Source: Curtobacterium sp. MCBD17_032
Lineage (GTDB): Bacteria; Actinomycetota; Actinomycetes; Actinomycetales; Microbacteriaceae
Reading direction: 5' to 3'
Length of the DNA: 64,000 nucleotides
NCBI RefSeq assembly: GCF_003234855.1
Contig: NZ_QKTO01000002.1
Coordinates: 186,001-250,000 of the forward strand
How positions within the stretch are numbered: the first letter of the stretch is position 1; each line of letters starts with the position of its first letter. Positions 1 through 9,225 of the stretch are shown piece by piece. The position numbers were made by a program, and so were the translations under genes. The notes beneath the pieces are model-generated. The model was not told the DNA's origin. It worked only from the letters and a program-made list of their open reading frames with translations, and made no database searches.

Positions 1-2
1 TC

Positions 3-752
3 GCCCGCACCGCCGAGGCCACCGCGGTCGACCGGGAGCAGGACGCCCTGATCGACGCCGCCGTCTCCCGCGAGCGTGCCGCCATGGCCCGGGAACTCCA
101 CGACATCGCCGCCCACCACCTCTCCGGGATCGCCCTCATGTCCGCCGTCATCGACCGCCAGATCGACACCGACCCCGAGCGTGCCCACGAGGGCGTCCGC
201 CAGGTCCGGGAGCAGAGCACCGCCGTCCTCGAGGACCTCCGCCGCCTGGTCGGCCTGCTCCGCGAGGACAGCCCCGCCGAGCGTGCCGTCGAGACCGTCG
301 CCGGGATCGTCGACCTGGTCGAACGGGCACGGTTCCGTAGCGACGTCCGCCTGGACGTCCTGGCCACCGACCGCGCGCCCCGCGTCGGTCGTCCGCTCGG
401 CGACGGCGTCGGCCCGCTCGCGCAGCTCGCCGCGTACCGCACCGTCCAGGAGGCGCTCGCGAACGCGGCCCTGCACGCTCCGGGAGCGTCGTGCACCGTC
501 ACGATCGACGACCGCGCCGACGACCACCTCCTCGTGCGCGTCGAGAACGGGCCGGCCGCCGTGCCGGCGCAGGGCAGCACGCCCGCGGGTGGCAACGGGC
601 TCCGCGGCATGCGCGAGCGGGCGGAACTGGTGGGGGCGGGCCTCCAGGTCGGTCCGACGGACGACGGCGGCTGGCTGGTCGCCCTGCGGCTCGGCCGGGA
701 GGCCCAGCCCGGCTCGGACACGGCGGCCGACCACCAGGAGGTGGCGCGGTGA
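3..752 (+). CDS. Sensor histidine kinase, C-terminal part (NarL/DesK type)
   Basis: The reading frame is open from the window edge, so the N-terminus (probably membrane sensor) is missing. The visible part starts in a coiled linker and has the HisKA_3 phosphoacceptor motif RELHDIAAHH (residues about 29-38 of the fragment; the His of LHD is the likely phosphorylation site), followed by an HATPase domain ending in the G-rich GNGLRGMRER lid. Such kinases phosphorylate a LuxR-type regulator. The stop overlaps the next gene by four bases (GTGA), so kinase and regulator are translationally coupled partners. The signal cannot be told because the sensor part is absent. Confidence 0.93.
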   Translation, partial: ARTAEATAVDREQDALIDAAVSRERAAMARELHDIAAHHLSGIALMSAVIDRQIDTDPERAHEGVRQVREQSTAVLEDLRRLVGLLREDSPAERAVETVAGIVDLVERARFRSDVRLDVLATDRAPRVGRPLGDGVGPLAQLAAYRTVQEALANAALHAPGASCTVTIDDRADDHLLVRVENGPAAVPAQGSTPAGGNGLRGMRERAELVGAGLQVGPTDDGGWLVALRLGREAQPGSDTAADHQEVAR

Positions 753-1423
753 TCCGCGTGCTCGTCGCCGACGACCAGCCGCTCGTCCGGGCCGGCGTCT
801 CGGCGCTCCTCGACGCCGAGCCGGACATCGAGGTCGTCGGGATCGCCGCCGACGGCGGCGAGGCGCTCGCGCTCGCCCGCAGCACCCGGCCCGACGTCGC
901 CGTCCTCGACATCCGGATGCCGGTCCGGAACGGCATCGAGGTCGCCCGCGAACTCTGCCGCCCGGACGCCGACCCCGCCGTGCCCGTCCTCATGCTCACG
1001 ACGTTCGACATGGACGACCTGGTGTTCGGCGCCCTCGAGGCCGGGGCGTCCGGGTTCCTGCTCAAGGACGCCGAGCCCGACACGATCATCGGCGCCGTCC
1101 GGCAGGTCGCGGCGGGCAACGGCACCCTCGACCAGGCCCTGACCCGGCGGGTGCTCCGCGAGTTCACCTCGCGCCGGAGCCTGCAGCCGGTGACGGGGGA
1201 CCGGGTCGACGGCGTGCTGACCGCCCGGGAGCGGGACGTGCTGCTGCTCCTGGCGCAGGGGATGTCGAACGAGGAGATCGCGGCCGAGCTCGTCGTCGAG
1301 GTCTCCACCGTGAAGTCGCACCTGGCGCGCATGCTGCCGAAGCTCGGCGTCCGATCGCGTCTGCAGGCCGTGGTGTGGGCGTACCAGAACCGCATCGTCA
1401 CGGTGCCGGACCAGGACGCGTGA
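749..1423 (+). CDS. Response regulator, NarL/FixJ (LuxR HTH) family
   Basis: A 224-residue regulator beginning at a GTG that overlaps the kinase stop. The receiver domain shows the acidic pair D8/D9, phospho-acceptor D54 in VLDIRMP, T84 and K106. The C-terminal LuxR helix-turn-helix begins at LTARERDVLLLLAQGMSNEEI and includes STVKSHLARMLPKLGV. It is expected to bind DNA when phosphorylated by the upstream kinase. Targets are unknown; the adjacent potassium transporter and surface protein genes are the nearest candidates, but that is only proximity. Confidence 0.95.
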   Translation: MIRVLVADDQPLVRAGVSALLDAEPDIEVVGIAADGGEALALARSTRPDVAVLDIRMPVRNGIEVARELCRPDADPAVPVLMLTTFDMDDLVFGALEAGASGFLLKDAEPDTIIGAVRQVAAGNGTLDQALTRRVLREFTSRRSLQPVTGDRVDGVLTARERDVLLLLAQGMSNEEIAAELVVEVSTVKSHLARMLPKLGVRSRLQAVVWAYQNRIVTVPDQDA

Positions 1424-1529
1424 GCAGCCGTTCGACGCTGCGTCAGGTGTGCCTGGTGCTCCGCTGTCACTCCGCGGGTGCATGATGGGCGCGGCCGTCG
1501 CCCGGACGGCCTGGAGTGGAGTGCCCGCC

Positions 1530-3560
1530 GTGACCGAGACCCGCGCGTCGTCGCCGTCGTCCGACCAGCCGTCGGCTGCGCGCGACGCCCAGCCCGGAGA
1601 CGCCGGTCCCGGCGACGACGCCACACACCCCGCGACGGCCGCCCGGCAGCCCGCCGGTCGGGAGGCCCGTGGGCACCGTGGCAAGGCGGGCCTGGCCCTC
1701 GCTGCGCTCGGCGTCGTCTTCGGCGACATCGGCACGAGCGTCCTCTACTCGATGCGGACGGTGTTCTCGGTCGACGGCGGGATCGTCCGGCCCATCCCCG
1801 AGGACGTGTACGGCGTCATCTCGCTGCTCGTCTGGTCGATCACGATCGTCGTGTCGATCAAGTACGTGCTCGTGCTCATGCGCGTCGACAACCACGGCGA
1901 GGGCGGGGTCATGGCGCTCGCCGCACTCGCCAGGCGGCTCTACGCGAACCGGCCGGGCGGGACGACTGTGTTCCTGGTCATCGGGATCGTCGGTGTCGCC
2001 CTGTTCTACGGCGACTCCGTGATCACGCCGGCCGTCTCCGTGCTGTCCGCCGTCGAGGGCCTGGGCACCGCGGCTCCGTCGGTCGAGCACCTCGTCGTGC
2101 CGATCGCGGCCGTCATCCTCGTCGGCCTGTTCGTCGTCCAGCGGTTCGGCACCGCCAAGGTCGGTGCCTCGTTCGGACCCGTGATGCTCCTCTGGTTCGT
2201 CGTCATCGCCGTGGCCGGCATCCCGCACATCGTCGAGCACCCCGGCGTCCTGCAGGGGCTGTCCCCGACCTGGGCGATCGCGTTCCTGTTCGCGCACCCG
2301 TTCATCACCTTCATCGCGATGGGCGCGGTCGTCCTCGCGATCACCGGTGCCGAGGCGCTGTACGCCGACATGGGCCACTTCGGGCGCATGCCGATCCTCC
2401 GGGCCTGGTTCTTCGTGGTGTTCCCCGCGCTCGTCTGCAACTACCTGGGCCAGGCAGCGCTGGTGCTCGAGGACCCGACGGCCACGAAGGACCCGTTCTT
2501 CCTGCTGTTCCCGAACTGGGCGCAGATCCCCGTGGTGGTCCTCGCCACCGCGGCGACCGTCATCGCCAGCCAGGCCGTCATCTCCGGCGCGTTCTCGCTC
2601 ACCCGGCAGGCCGTGCAGCTCGGGCTCCTCCCGCCGCTCACCATCCGCCAGACGTCGAAGCGCGAGGGCGGCCAGGTCTACCTGCCGGCCGTCAACCTGC
2701 TGCTGTTCATCGGCGTGATGGCGATCATGCTCGCCTTCCGGTCCTCGGCCGCGCTCGCCACCGCGTACGGGGTCTCCGTCACCGGGGCACTCGTCGTCGA
2801 CACGCTCCTGCTGCTCGTCGTCGTGAAGCCCCTGTGGCGCTGGGCGACGTGGAAGCTCGTGCTCGTCGCCGTCGTGTTCGGCGGCCTCGAGCTCACCTTC
2901 CTGGCCGGCAACCTGTCGAAGGTCGTGCACGGCGGATGGGTGCCGCTCCTCATCGCCCTCGCCGTCATCACCCTCATGACGACCTGGCACCGCGGCCGCC
3001 AGCTCGTGCAGCAGGAGCGGCGGAAGCGCGAGGGGTCCCTGTCGGAGTTCATCGACACGGTCAACGCCGACCACATCCCGCGGGTCCCCGGCGTCGCCGT
3101 GTTCCCGCACCCCAACAAGGAGACCACCCCGCTCGCGCTCCGGGCGAACGTCGAGCACAACGGCGTCGTGCACCAGCGGGTCGTCATCGTGTCCGTCCTC
3201 ACCGCGAACGTCCCGCACGTGGCCCTGTCCGATGCGTTCAGGCGCGACGAGCTCGGCCACGCGGAGGACGGCATCGACCACATCACGATCACGTTCGGGT
3301 TCTCCGACGACCAGGACCTGCCCGCTGCCATGCGTGCCGCGTGCGCCGCCGGCGTGCTCGACCTGGCGCAGGAGGACATGACCGAGGCGTCGTACTTCAT
3401 CTCCCGCGGCGCGCTCCGGACCGGGTCGGGCAAGGGCGGCATGGTGTCCTGGCGACGGAAGCTGTTCGTCGCGATGGCCCACAACGCCGCCGACCCGGCC
3501 GCACGGTTCGGGCTGCCGCTCCGGCGCACGGTGACGATGGGGAGTGACGTCGAAGTCTGA
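1530..3560 (+). CDS. kup: Low-affinity potassium transporter Kup
   Basis: A KUP/HAK/KT family K+ uptake protein, probably proton-coupled, in the cytoplasmic membrane. The family signature LGVVFGDIGTSVLYSMRTVF lies near the N-terminus after a Pro/Ala-rich tail. VDNHGEGGVMAL, YGDSVITPAVSVLSAVEGL and GAEALYADMGHFG follow, with about twelve hydrophobic segments and a soluble C-terminal domain. The frame is open from 1449. I chose GTG 1530 because GGAGTGGA lies nine bases before it; GTG 1521 and ATG 1482 remain possible. Length (about 676 residues) suits the family. It stands alone between a regulator and a surface-protein gene. Confidence 0.93.
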   Translation: MTETRASSPSSDQPSAARDAQPGDAGPGDDATHPATAARQPAGREARGHRGKAGLALAALGVVFGDIGTSVLYSMRTVFSVDGGIVRPIPEDVYGVISLLVWSITIVVSIKYVLVLMRVDNHGEGGVMALAALARRLYANRPGGTTVFLVIGIVGVALFYGDSVITPAVSVLSAVEGLGTAAPSVEHLVVPIAAVILVGLFVVQRFGTAKVGASFGPVMLLWFVVIAVAGIPHIVEHPGVLQGLSPTWAIAFLFAHPFITFIAMGAVVLAITGAEALYADMGHFGRMPILRAWFFVVFPALVCNYLGQAALVLEDPTATKDPFFLLFPNWAQIPVVVLATAATVIASQAVISGAFSLTRQAVQLGLLPPLTIRQTSKREGGQVYLPAVNLLLFIGVMAIMLAFRSSAALATAYGVSVTGALVVDTLLLLVVVKPLWRWATWKLVLVAVVFGGLELTFLAGNLSKVVHGGWVPLLIALAVITLMTTWHRGRQLVQQERRKREGSLSEFIDTVNADHIPRVPGVAVFPHPNKETTPLALRANVEHNGVVHQRVVIVSVLTANVPHVALSDAFRRDELGHAEDGIDHITITFGFSDDQDLPAAMRAACAAGVLDLAQEDMTEASYFISRGALRTGSGKGGMVSWRRKLFVAMAHNAADPAARFGLPLRRTVTMGSDVEV

Positions 3561-3621
3561 GCCGTTGTGGAATACGGAATACCGGGAAGCGGACAAGGAG
3601 CCGCCGATGGGGTTCGATGGG

Positions 3622-3638
3622 TGATGTCCGGTACATCA
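3622..3638. promoter_or_regulatory. Perfect inverted repeat TGATGT-N5-ACATCA, putative operator
   Basis: A 6-bp perfect inverted repeat with a five-base spacer lies immediately before the ATG at 3640 of the surface-protein gene. Size and symmetry suit a dimeric repressor site (for example a GntR-type protein). The regulator is unknown and the site could be chance. Confidence 0.4.
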
Positions 3639-3639
3639 G

Positions 3640-6600
3640 ATGCGGGTACAGCTGCGTGCCCGCCCCCTTGGAGCCCTCTTGCGACCACACATCCCCCTCC
3701 GCACCGCGCTCACGGCGGTGACGGCGGTCGGACTCGCCCTGACCGCAGCGACACCGACCTGGGCTGTCGCATCGACTGCTCCGACGACTCCCGCCGCGGC
3801 ACGTGCGGATGCGGCCACGGACGCGGTGGTCGGCCTCGCGATCGAGGTCGCGGAGGACGGCAACGGCCCGTTCACCCCGGAGGACGTCCCCGGTGGTGAC
3901 ACCCGCGACGACAACGGCGTCGTCCGCACGCTCGACTCCGTCACCTACCGCGTGACGATGAACTCCACGGGTGGCCCCAGCGCCCACGAGCGCTTCACGC
4001 TCACCGCGCCCGCCGGCACCAGCTGGGCCGGTGTGCCCGGTCCGTGCACCGGTGGCGGCTCGATGGTCTCCGGCCAGGACCTGACGTGCGACCTCGGCAC
4101 GATCGCCGAGGGGCACGCGATCGCGGTCCCCGCGGTCCTCGACGTCTCCGCCGACCTGCGGAACGGCGACGAGATCCGCGTCACCGGGACCGGCACCGCC
4201 GACGAGGCCGAGAACGACCCGGTCTCCGCAACGTCGCCGACGACCGTCGTGTCCGCGGCCGCACGGTACGACCTGTCGAAGAAGGTCCAGGCGTCGGTCC
4301 TGCGGACCGACGTCCCCGGCCCCGGAGGAGCACGCGGGATCCAGCTCGTCTACCCCATCGCGGTCGCCTGGCGACCTGTCGTCCCCGGACAGGGACTGGT
4401 CGGCTTCGAGAAGAGCGCCGGACCGATGACGTTCACCGACGACGTCTCACAGATCCTCGGTGGCTTGCCCTCCGGTGCCCGCCTGTGGAACGGGGACGAG
4501 CCGGCGTGCGGCCCGCTCTCCCCGGACGTGCCGGGCCTGGGCGGGCTGCCGGCCGGCACCGGAGGCGGAGCCGGTGCGGTCGCGGACTCGGGCACGTTCA
4601 CCTGCCGCCAGAGCGCCCCGGGGCAGGACGTGGACGTGACGATCGCCGGGACCGTGACCGACCCGGACCGCATGCCGACGGAGAACGAGTACGGCGGTCC
4701 CATCGCGGGCGGCGAGATCGGGTACGTCGTCAGCGGCTACATCAGCTTCTGGATGCCGACACCGCCCGACGGCACGAACGTGCGCTCCGTCAACCGGTAC
4801 ACCCCGTTGCAGACCACCTCAGTGAGCGGCGCCCCGAACTACCCCGGCGGTGTCGAGCCGACCGACGACAACGTCTCCGAGCGCAACATCGTGGAGTTCG
4901 CCGACGGCAGTGGCGGGAAGTGGCTCTACCGCGTCGTCGGCGACGGCGCCGCGGTCCGCCCCGGTTCCGCTCGGCACGGCGACCCGTGGACGACGCCGGG
5001 CGCTCGACTCCGCAGTGACGTCGCCATGGAGAACCACGGACTGACGCCCTACCGCGGTGCCGTGCTGTGCGACACCTTCGACCGGGCCACGCAACGCCTG
5101 TCCGGCATCGGCGGCTCGTCGGTCGTCGCGGGGGTCAGTGGACTGACCGACGCCCGCGTCCAGTACGCCGCCTACGCCATGACCTCGCCGGCCGAGGGAC
5201 AGCAGCACACCTGCGACGACGCCGACGGTCCGTGGTACGACTCGCCCCGGGACGTCCCCGGTGGGATCGGTGCGGTCGGGGCCGTCCGTGCCGTCGGTGA
5301 CCTGCGGGGCGGGGAGTCCGCGACCCTGCACTCCTGGGTGACGGTCCTGTCGGCGCCGGACGGGACCCGCGCGGTGGACTTCGGGCACCTCTCGTTCGGC
5401 GCAGGTCACCACGGGTGGGTGCACGACACGGCCGACCCCGCGCTCGGCGTCGGTGTGCTGACGGACAGCGTCGTCATCACCGAGGACCTCGCGAGGATCA
5501 CGAAGAAGACCGTCGACACCGGTCACGACGCCGCCGACACCCCGGACAAGACCAGCGCGACCGTGCCAGGCGGCACCGTCGAGTACGCCCTCTACCCGAC
5601 GCTGACCAACGGGAACGCCCGCGGCCGTCCGACCGACGTCACCGTCCGCGACACCCTGCCGCTGCACACCGCCTACGTCCCGGACAGTGCGTCGGTGCCC
5701 CCGGCGATCGACACCGTCCGGGACCCGCACGGCGATCCCCACCAGCGGCTGACCTGGACGATGCACGACGTCCAGCCGAACGTGCCCGTCCCCCCGATCA
5801 CGTACCGCGCCACGGTCTCGTCGGCTGCGCCCGCCGGGCCTATCCGGAACCAGGTCGAGATCGCGTCGCCCGCGGATGCCTCCGACCTCGGGTTCCGTCA
5901 GGCGGAGCGTGCCCTGCAGGTCGTCACCACCGCCGGCGTCGGTGTCGAGGAACGGGCCGTCGAACCGGTCGTCGTCGTGGGCGACCAGCTGCGGTGGGAG
6001 CTCGACTACACGGACACCGACGCCGAACCGGCGCGGGACGTCGACCTCATCGACGTCCTGCCCGACCCGGCGGGTGCGGACGACGGGACGTTCCACGGGC
6101 GCACGACCCTCGCCGGGCCGGTCCCGGTCGACGTCGGCGCCGGGGAGACCGTGCGGTACACCGCCGCCGCGCCGGCTGACGTCTCGCTCGACGGGGACGA
6201 CGCGTCGAACCGGCCCGGCGGATCGACCGTCTGGTGCGCCGAGGCGGACTTCGGCCACCACGGGTGCCCCGGCTCCCTGCGGGACGTCACCGCCTTCCGC
6301 ATCACCCGGTCGGCCCCCGTCCCGCCCGGCACCACCGTGACCCACACGCTGGCCCTCACGACCGAAGGCGAACACGACGGCGACACATACGCGAACCGGT
6401 TCGGCCTCCGCTCGGCGAACCTGACCCTCGACGTCCGGTCGAACTGCGCGTCGATCCGGGTCGTGGCCGGCGCGATCGGTGACCGGGTCTGGTCCGACCT
6501 CGACGGTGACGGGCTGCAGGACCCGGACGAGCCCGGCGTCCGCGGCGTCGACGTGCGGCTCACCGGCACGGACGACGACGGGCACCGCGTCGACCGCAGG

Positions 6601-7143
6601 ACGACGACGGACGCGGACGGCCGCTACCACTTCGGTCGACTCCGTCCCGGCGCCTACGTCGTCGCGTTCGCCGCACCCGACGGGCGCCACCTCACCCGGG
6701 AGCACATCGGCGACGACGACGCGATCGACTCGGACGCGGGTCCCGACGGTAGGACGGCCACGGTCACCCTCGGTCGCCGGACGACGGCCGAGGGGGTCCT
6801 CCACGGCGTCGAGCGGACCACCTCCGTCGACGCGGGACTGTTGCCGGACGAGGACGCGGGCGGTGGCGGAGGGCCGGACGGCCCGGACGGACCAGGTACG
6901 CCCGGTGCCGGGACCGGCTCGCCGGGGGAGGTCGGACCTGGGGGTCGGCACGACAGCTCGGCCTCCGCGGACGCGCGGCACCCGGAGCGCGCTGACGGCA
7001 GCGCGGGGCCCGGGCGGGGTGACCTCGCCTTCACCGGGGCCGCCGGTCTCCCGGTGCTGGTCGGTGTCGCTCTGCTGCTCCTCAGCGCAGGCGCGGCGAT
7101 CGTCGTCGCCCGGCGGGACCGGGTCCGGGTCCGCCGTCGGTGA
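3640..7143 (+). CDS. Sortase-anchored surface protein with isopeptide/DUF11-like and SdrD-B domains
   Basis: A large exported cell-wall protein. An N-terminal signal peptide (basic start, hydrophobic LTAVTAVGLALTAATPTWA) is followed by long beta-rich regions with repeated 'TVPGGTVEYALYPTLTNGN...VTVRDTLP' type segments, typical of DUF11/isopeptide-bond adhesin modules. An SdrD-B domain (GDRVWSDLDGDGLQD onward, about residues 947-1065) comes next, then a Gly/Pro linker and a C-terminal sorting signal LAFTG (1129-1133), hydrophobic helix and basic tail. LAxTG is the pattern preferred by actinobacterial class E sortases. ATG 3640 lacks a ribosome site; TTG 3679, preceded by TTGGAG, is an alternative that keeps the signal peptide. 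The ligand is unknown. Confidence 0.85.
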   Translation: MRVQLRARPLGALLRPHIPLRTALTAVTAVGLALTAATPTWAVASTAPTTPAAARADAATDAVVGLAIEVAEDGNGPFTPEDVPGGDTRDDNGVVRTLDSVTYRVTMNSTGGPSAHERFTLTAPAGTSWAGVPGPCTGGGSMVSGQDLTCDLGTIAEGHAIAVPAVLDVSADLRNGDEIRVTGTGTADEAENDPVSATSPTTVVSAAARYDLSKKVQASVLRTDVPGPGGARGIQLVYPIAVAWRPVVPGQGLVGFEKSAGPMTFTDDVSQILGGLPSGARLWNGDEPACGPLSPDVPGLGGLPAGTGGGAGAVADSGTFTCRQSAPGQDVDVTIAGTVTDPDRMPTENEYGGPIAGGEIGYVVSGYISFWMPTPPDGTNVRSVNRYTPLQTTSVSGAPNYPGGVEPTDDNVSERNIVEFADGSGGKWLYRVVGDGAAVRPGSARHGDPWTTPGARLRSDVAMENHGLTPYRGAVLCDTFDRATQRLSGIGGSSVVAGVSGLTDARVQYAAYAMTSPAEGQQHTCDDADGPWYDSPRDVPGGIGAVGAVRAVGDLRGGESATLHSWVTVLSAPDGTRAVDFGHLSFGAGHHGWVHDTADPALGVGVLTDSVVITEDLARITKKTVDTGHDAADTPDKTSATVPGGTVEYALYPTLTNGNARGRPTDVTVRDTLPLHTAYVPDSASVPPAIDTVRDPHGDPHQRLTWTMHDVQPNVPVPPITYRATVSSAAPAGPIRNQVEIASPADASDLGFRQAERALQVVTTAGVGVEERAVEPVVVVGDQLRWELDYTDTDAEPARDVDLIDVLPDPAGADDGTFHGRTTLAGPVPVDVGAGETVRYTAAAPADVSLDGDDASNRPGGSTVWCAEADFGHHGCPGSLRDVTAFRITRSAPVPPGTTVTHTLALTTEGEHDGDTYANRFGLRSANLTLDVRSNCASIRVVAGAIGDRVWSDLDGDGLQDPDEPGVRGVDVRLTGTDDDGHRVDRRTTTDADGRYHFGRLRPGAYVVAFAAPDGRHLTREHIGDDDAIDSDAGPDGRTATVTLGRRTTAEGVLHGVERTTSVDAGLLPDEDAGGGGGPDGPDGPGTPGAGTGSPGEVGPGGRHDSSASADARHPERADGSAGPGRGDLAFTGAAGLPVLVGVALLLLSAGAAIVVARRDRVRVRRR

Positions 7144-7155
7144 GATGACGGGCGT

Positions 7156-7204
7156 GCCCGGACGGGAGCGCGTGGCGGGGCCGCCCCGCGCCTCTCGTCC
7201 GGGC
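7156..7204. terminator. GC-rich hairpin after surface-protein gene
   Basis: Outer arms GCCCGGACG / CGTCCGGGC enclose an inner CGGGG-CCG-CCCCG stem. It lies between convergent genes and may end transcription in both directions. It belongs to the GACGGGAGGC palindrome family seen at other gene ends in this window. Confidence 0.55.
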
Positions 7205-7375
7205 ATCCGGGCATCCGGGCATCCGGGCATCCGGTCGCTGGTCGCCGGATCGCCGGATCGCCGGATCGCCGGATCGCGGGAACGCCGGGTCCCCGGGTCC
7301 CCGGGCCCCGGGCCCCGGATCGCCGGATCGCCGGAACGCCGGGTCCCCGGGTCGCCTGGTCGCCGGGTCGCGCGG
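7201..7375. repeat. Short tandem repeats between convergent genes
   Basis: Four exact copies of the 8-mer GGGCATCC (7201-7232) are followed by four exact copies of CGCCGGAT (7243-7274). A second CGCCGGAT run near 7320 and alternating CCCCGGG blocks come after. The array fills the gap up to the stop of the small secreted-protein gene and is non-coding as far as I can see. Confidence 0.85.
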
Positions 7376-7735
7376 TCACCCGCGAGCGCGTTCGATCTCG
7401 CCGCGGTACCCGCTGAGCTGGGCGACGAGTCCGGCGCCGTCCCCCGTCCCGCGGAGGTCCCCGATGAGACGGTCCACGCGGGTGAACACGGCCCGCTGCT
7501 CGGCGTCGGAGAGCGTGCGGAACCGGTCGGCGTCCGGGAGTTGCCCCTGCCAGCCGTCGTCGTCGGTCGTCGGGGCCGTGGTCTGCACGACCGTCGAGAC
7601 CCCGCCCGTCCTGACGGTGCCGTCGGTCGTGCCCGTCGCCTCCGGTCCCGCGACGGTCGCAGCGGCCACGCCGGTGGCGGCGATCGCGGCGATGAGGGCC
7701 AGCGTGGTCAGGGTGGCTGCGGTCTTCTTCTGCAT
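7376..7735 (-). CDS. Small secreted protein of unknown function
   Basis: About 119 residues. The N-terminus MQKKTAATLTTLALIAAIAATGVAAA is a clear export signal. The mature part is Thr-rich and then has a helical C-terminal region (DADRFRTLSDAEQRAVFTRVDRLIGDL). I chose ATG 7735 because GGGAG stands seven bases upstream; the GTG directly before it is also in frame. No family recognised. It is divergent from the downstream kinase gene and might share its control region. Confidence 0.7.
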   Translation of the reverse strand: MQKKTAATLTTLALIAAIAATGVAAATVAGPEATGTTDGTVRTGGVSTVVQTTAPTTDDDGWQGQLPDADRFRTLSDAEQRAVFTRVDRLIGDLRGTGDGAGLVAQLSGYRGEIERARG

Positions 7736-7899
7736 CACGTGCTCCCGTCGGATGGGCCGCGGTGTGCGGTGGTCCCAGCCTGCGACGAGGCGGACGTCGG
7801 CCGCATCGGTGGTCCGACTGGGCCCTCCCGGCCGTCCGACTGATCGTCCCCACCGGTGACTCCGACCTTCGGGGGAGGCGTGAGGCGCTCTGCGGGGGC

Positions 7900-7905
7900 T
7901 AGCCT
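7900..7905 (+). promoter_or_regulatory. Putative -10 box TAGCCT, leaderless start of kinase gene
   Basis: TAGCCT ends six bases before the ATG at 7912, so the predicted transcript would begin at or next to the start codon. No convincing -35 box is visible. Confidence 0.5.
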
Positions 7906-7911
7906 CTCGCC

Positions 7912-9225
7912 ATGCGTCCTCTGTCGATCCCGCCGGCGGCGCGGTCCGCGCTCGCGGGGGTTGCGTTCCTCGGGGCCGCCCTGGTCGCGATGGAGGGGCT
8001 GCACCGAGCCGGGTGGTACCCGACCCGGCTCGACGACTACCGCCTGACCGCGTTGCTCGTCGCGGCGTGCATCGCCGTGGGGCAACGACTGCCGTACCCG
8101 CTGCTCGTGGGGGTCGGTGTCGTCGTGGCGTGGCCGTCGTGGACGTTCGACGTCCTCCAGGTCCGCCTCATCCCGCTCGTCATCGCCGTCTACCTGGCGT
8201 GTGCCGCCGGCCGTCGGGTGCTCGTGGTGCTCGCCGTCGCAGCGGTGCCGACCGTGCTCGCGATGTTCCTGCCGCTCACCTCCGTCCCCGTCCGGGACTG
8301 GCTCGCCGTGCTCGGTGACTGGCGGGTGTGGTCGAGCAACGCGGACTGGTCGACGATCGTCCTGATGGGAATCCTGCTCGTCGCATGCGCGTTCCTCGGC
8401 CGTGCGACCGCTCGGCGTCGACGCTCCGAACTCGTCCTGCAGCGCCGGAACGAGGAGCTCGTGCGTCTGCGCGAGGCCGACCACGCCCGCATCGCCTCGG
8501 AGGAGCGGACCGCCGTCGCCCGTGAGGTGCACGACGTCGTCGCCCACCACATGGCCGCCATCGTCGTCCGGTCGCAGGCCCTCGTGCGTGTCGGGGTCGC
8601 CGACCAGGCCGAGTTCGCCGAGTACGCCTCGTGGGTCGCGGGGACCGGGCAGCAGGCGCTGTCCGAGATGCGGAAGGTGGTGCGGGTGCTCCGCGCCGGC
8701 GGGGACGGCGGGACGACCGACGCCCCGGTGTCGCTGCGCAGTGCGATCGAGGACGCTGCCGAACGGGTGCGCGCGACGGGCGTCCGTGTCGAGGTCGACC
8801 TCCGTGTGCCCGGCAGCCTCGGCGTCATGCAGGACTTCGCCGTGCTCCGCGTCTGCCAGGAGGCCCTGACGAACACCCTCGTGCACTCCGACGGCTCCTC
8901 GGTCCGGATCACCCTCGCCGCCACGGAGGACCGCATCCGCCTCGAGGTCCTCGATGACGGCGGCGCCGCCGGCGGTCCGAGGGTGCCGGCGCTCGCCGCG
9001 GGCGGGGCCGGGATCCGGGGCATGCGGGAGCGTGCCGCGTCGATCGGTGGGGTGCTCGGTGCTGGCCCGGTCGACGGCGGCGGCTGGCGGGTCGTGCTGG
9101 AGGCCCCGCGTGATGTCCGTGGGGCAGCGTCGGTCCCGGCTGTGGTCGCGACCCCGACGGTGCCGGGCCGCGCGTCGACCCAGCCCGCCCCCGTGCCCGT
9201 CGACCGTCAGGTGGTGGCCCCGTGA
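7912..9225 (+). CDS. Membrane sensor histidine kinase (HisKA_3/HATPase)
   Basis: A complete 437-residue kinase. Residues about 10-165 hold five or six hydrophobic segments with very short loops, so the sensor is probably membrane-embedded. A cytoplasmic coiled linker leads to the phosphoacceptor motif AREVHDVVAHHMAAIV (His at about residue 207). The ATPase domain has VCQEALTNTLVHS (N-box) and GGAGIRGMRERA (G-box). The GTG of the response regulator overlaps its last codons (GTGATC), so the pair is coupled. The start has no ribosome site but a TAGCCT box six bases upstream. The signal is unknown. Confidence 0.95.
   Translation: MRPLSIPPAARSALAGVAFLGAALVAMEGLHRAGWYPTRLDDYRLTALLVAACIAVGQRLPYPLLVGVGVVVAWPSWTFDVLQVRLIPLVIAVYLACAAGRRVLVVLAVAAVPTVLAMFLPLTSVPVRDWLAVLGDWRVWSSNADWSTIVLMGILLVACAFLGRATARRRRSELVLQRRNEELVRLREADHARIASEERTAVAREVHDVVAHHMAAIVVRSQALVRVGVADQAEFAEYASWVAGTGQQALSEMRKVVRVLRAGGDGGTTDAPVSLRSAIEDAAERVRATGVRVEVDLRVPGSLGVMQDFAVLRVCQEALTNTLVHSDGSSVRITLAATEDRIRLEVLDDGGAAGGPRVPALAAGGAGIRGMRERAASIGGVLGAGPVDGGGWRVVLEAPRDVRGAASVPAVVATPTVPGRASTQPAPVPVDRQVVAP

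Noticed and set aside
1424..1529. Possible c-di-AMP riboswitch before kup
   Set aside because: The gap is only about 100 bases and shows no recognisable conserved riboswitch core.
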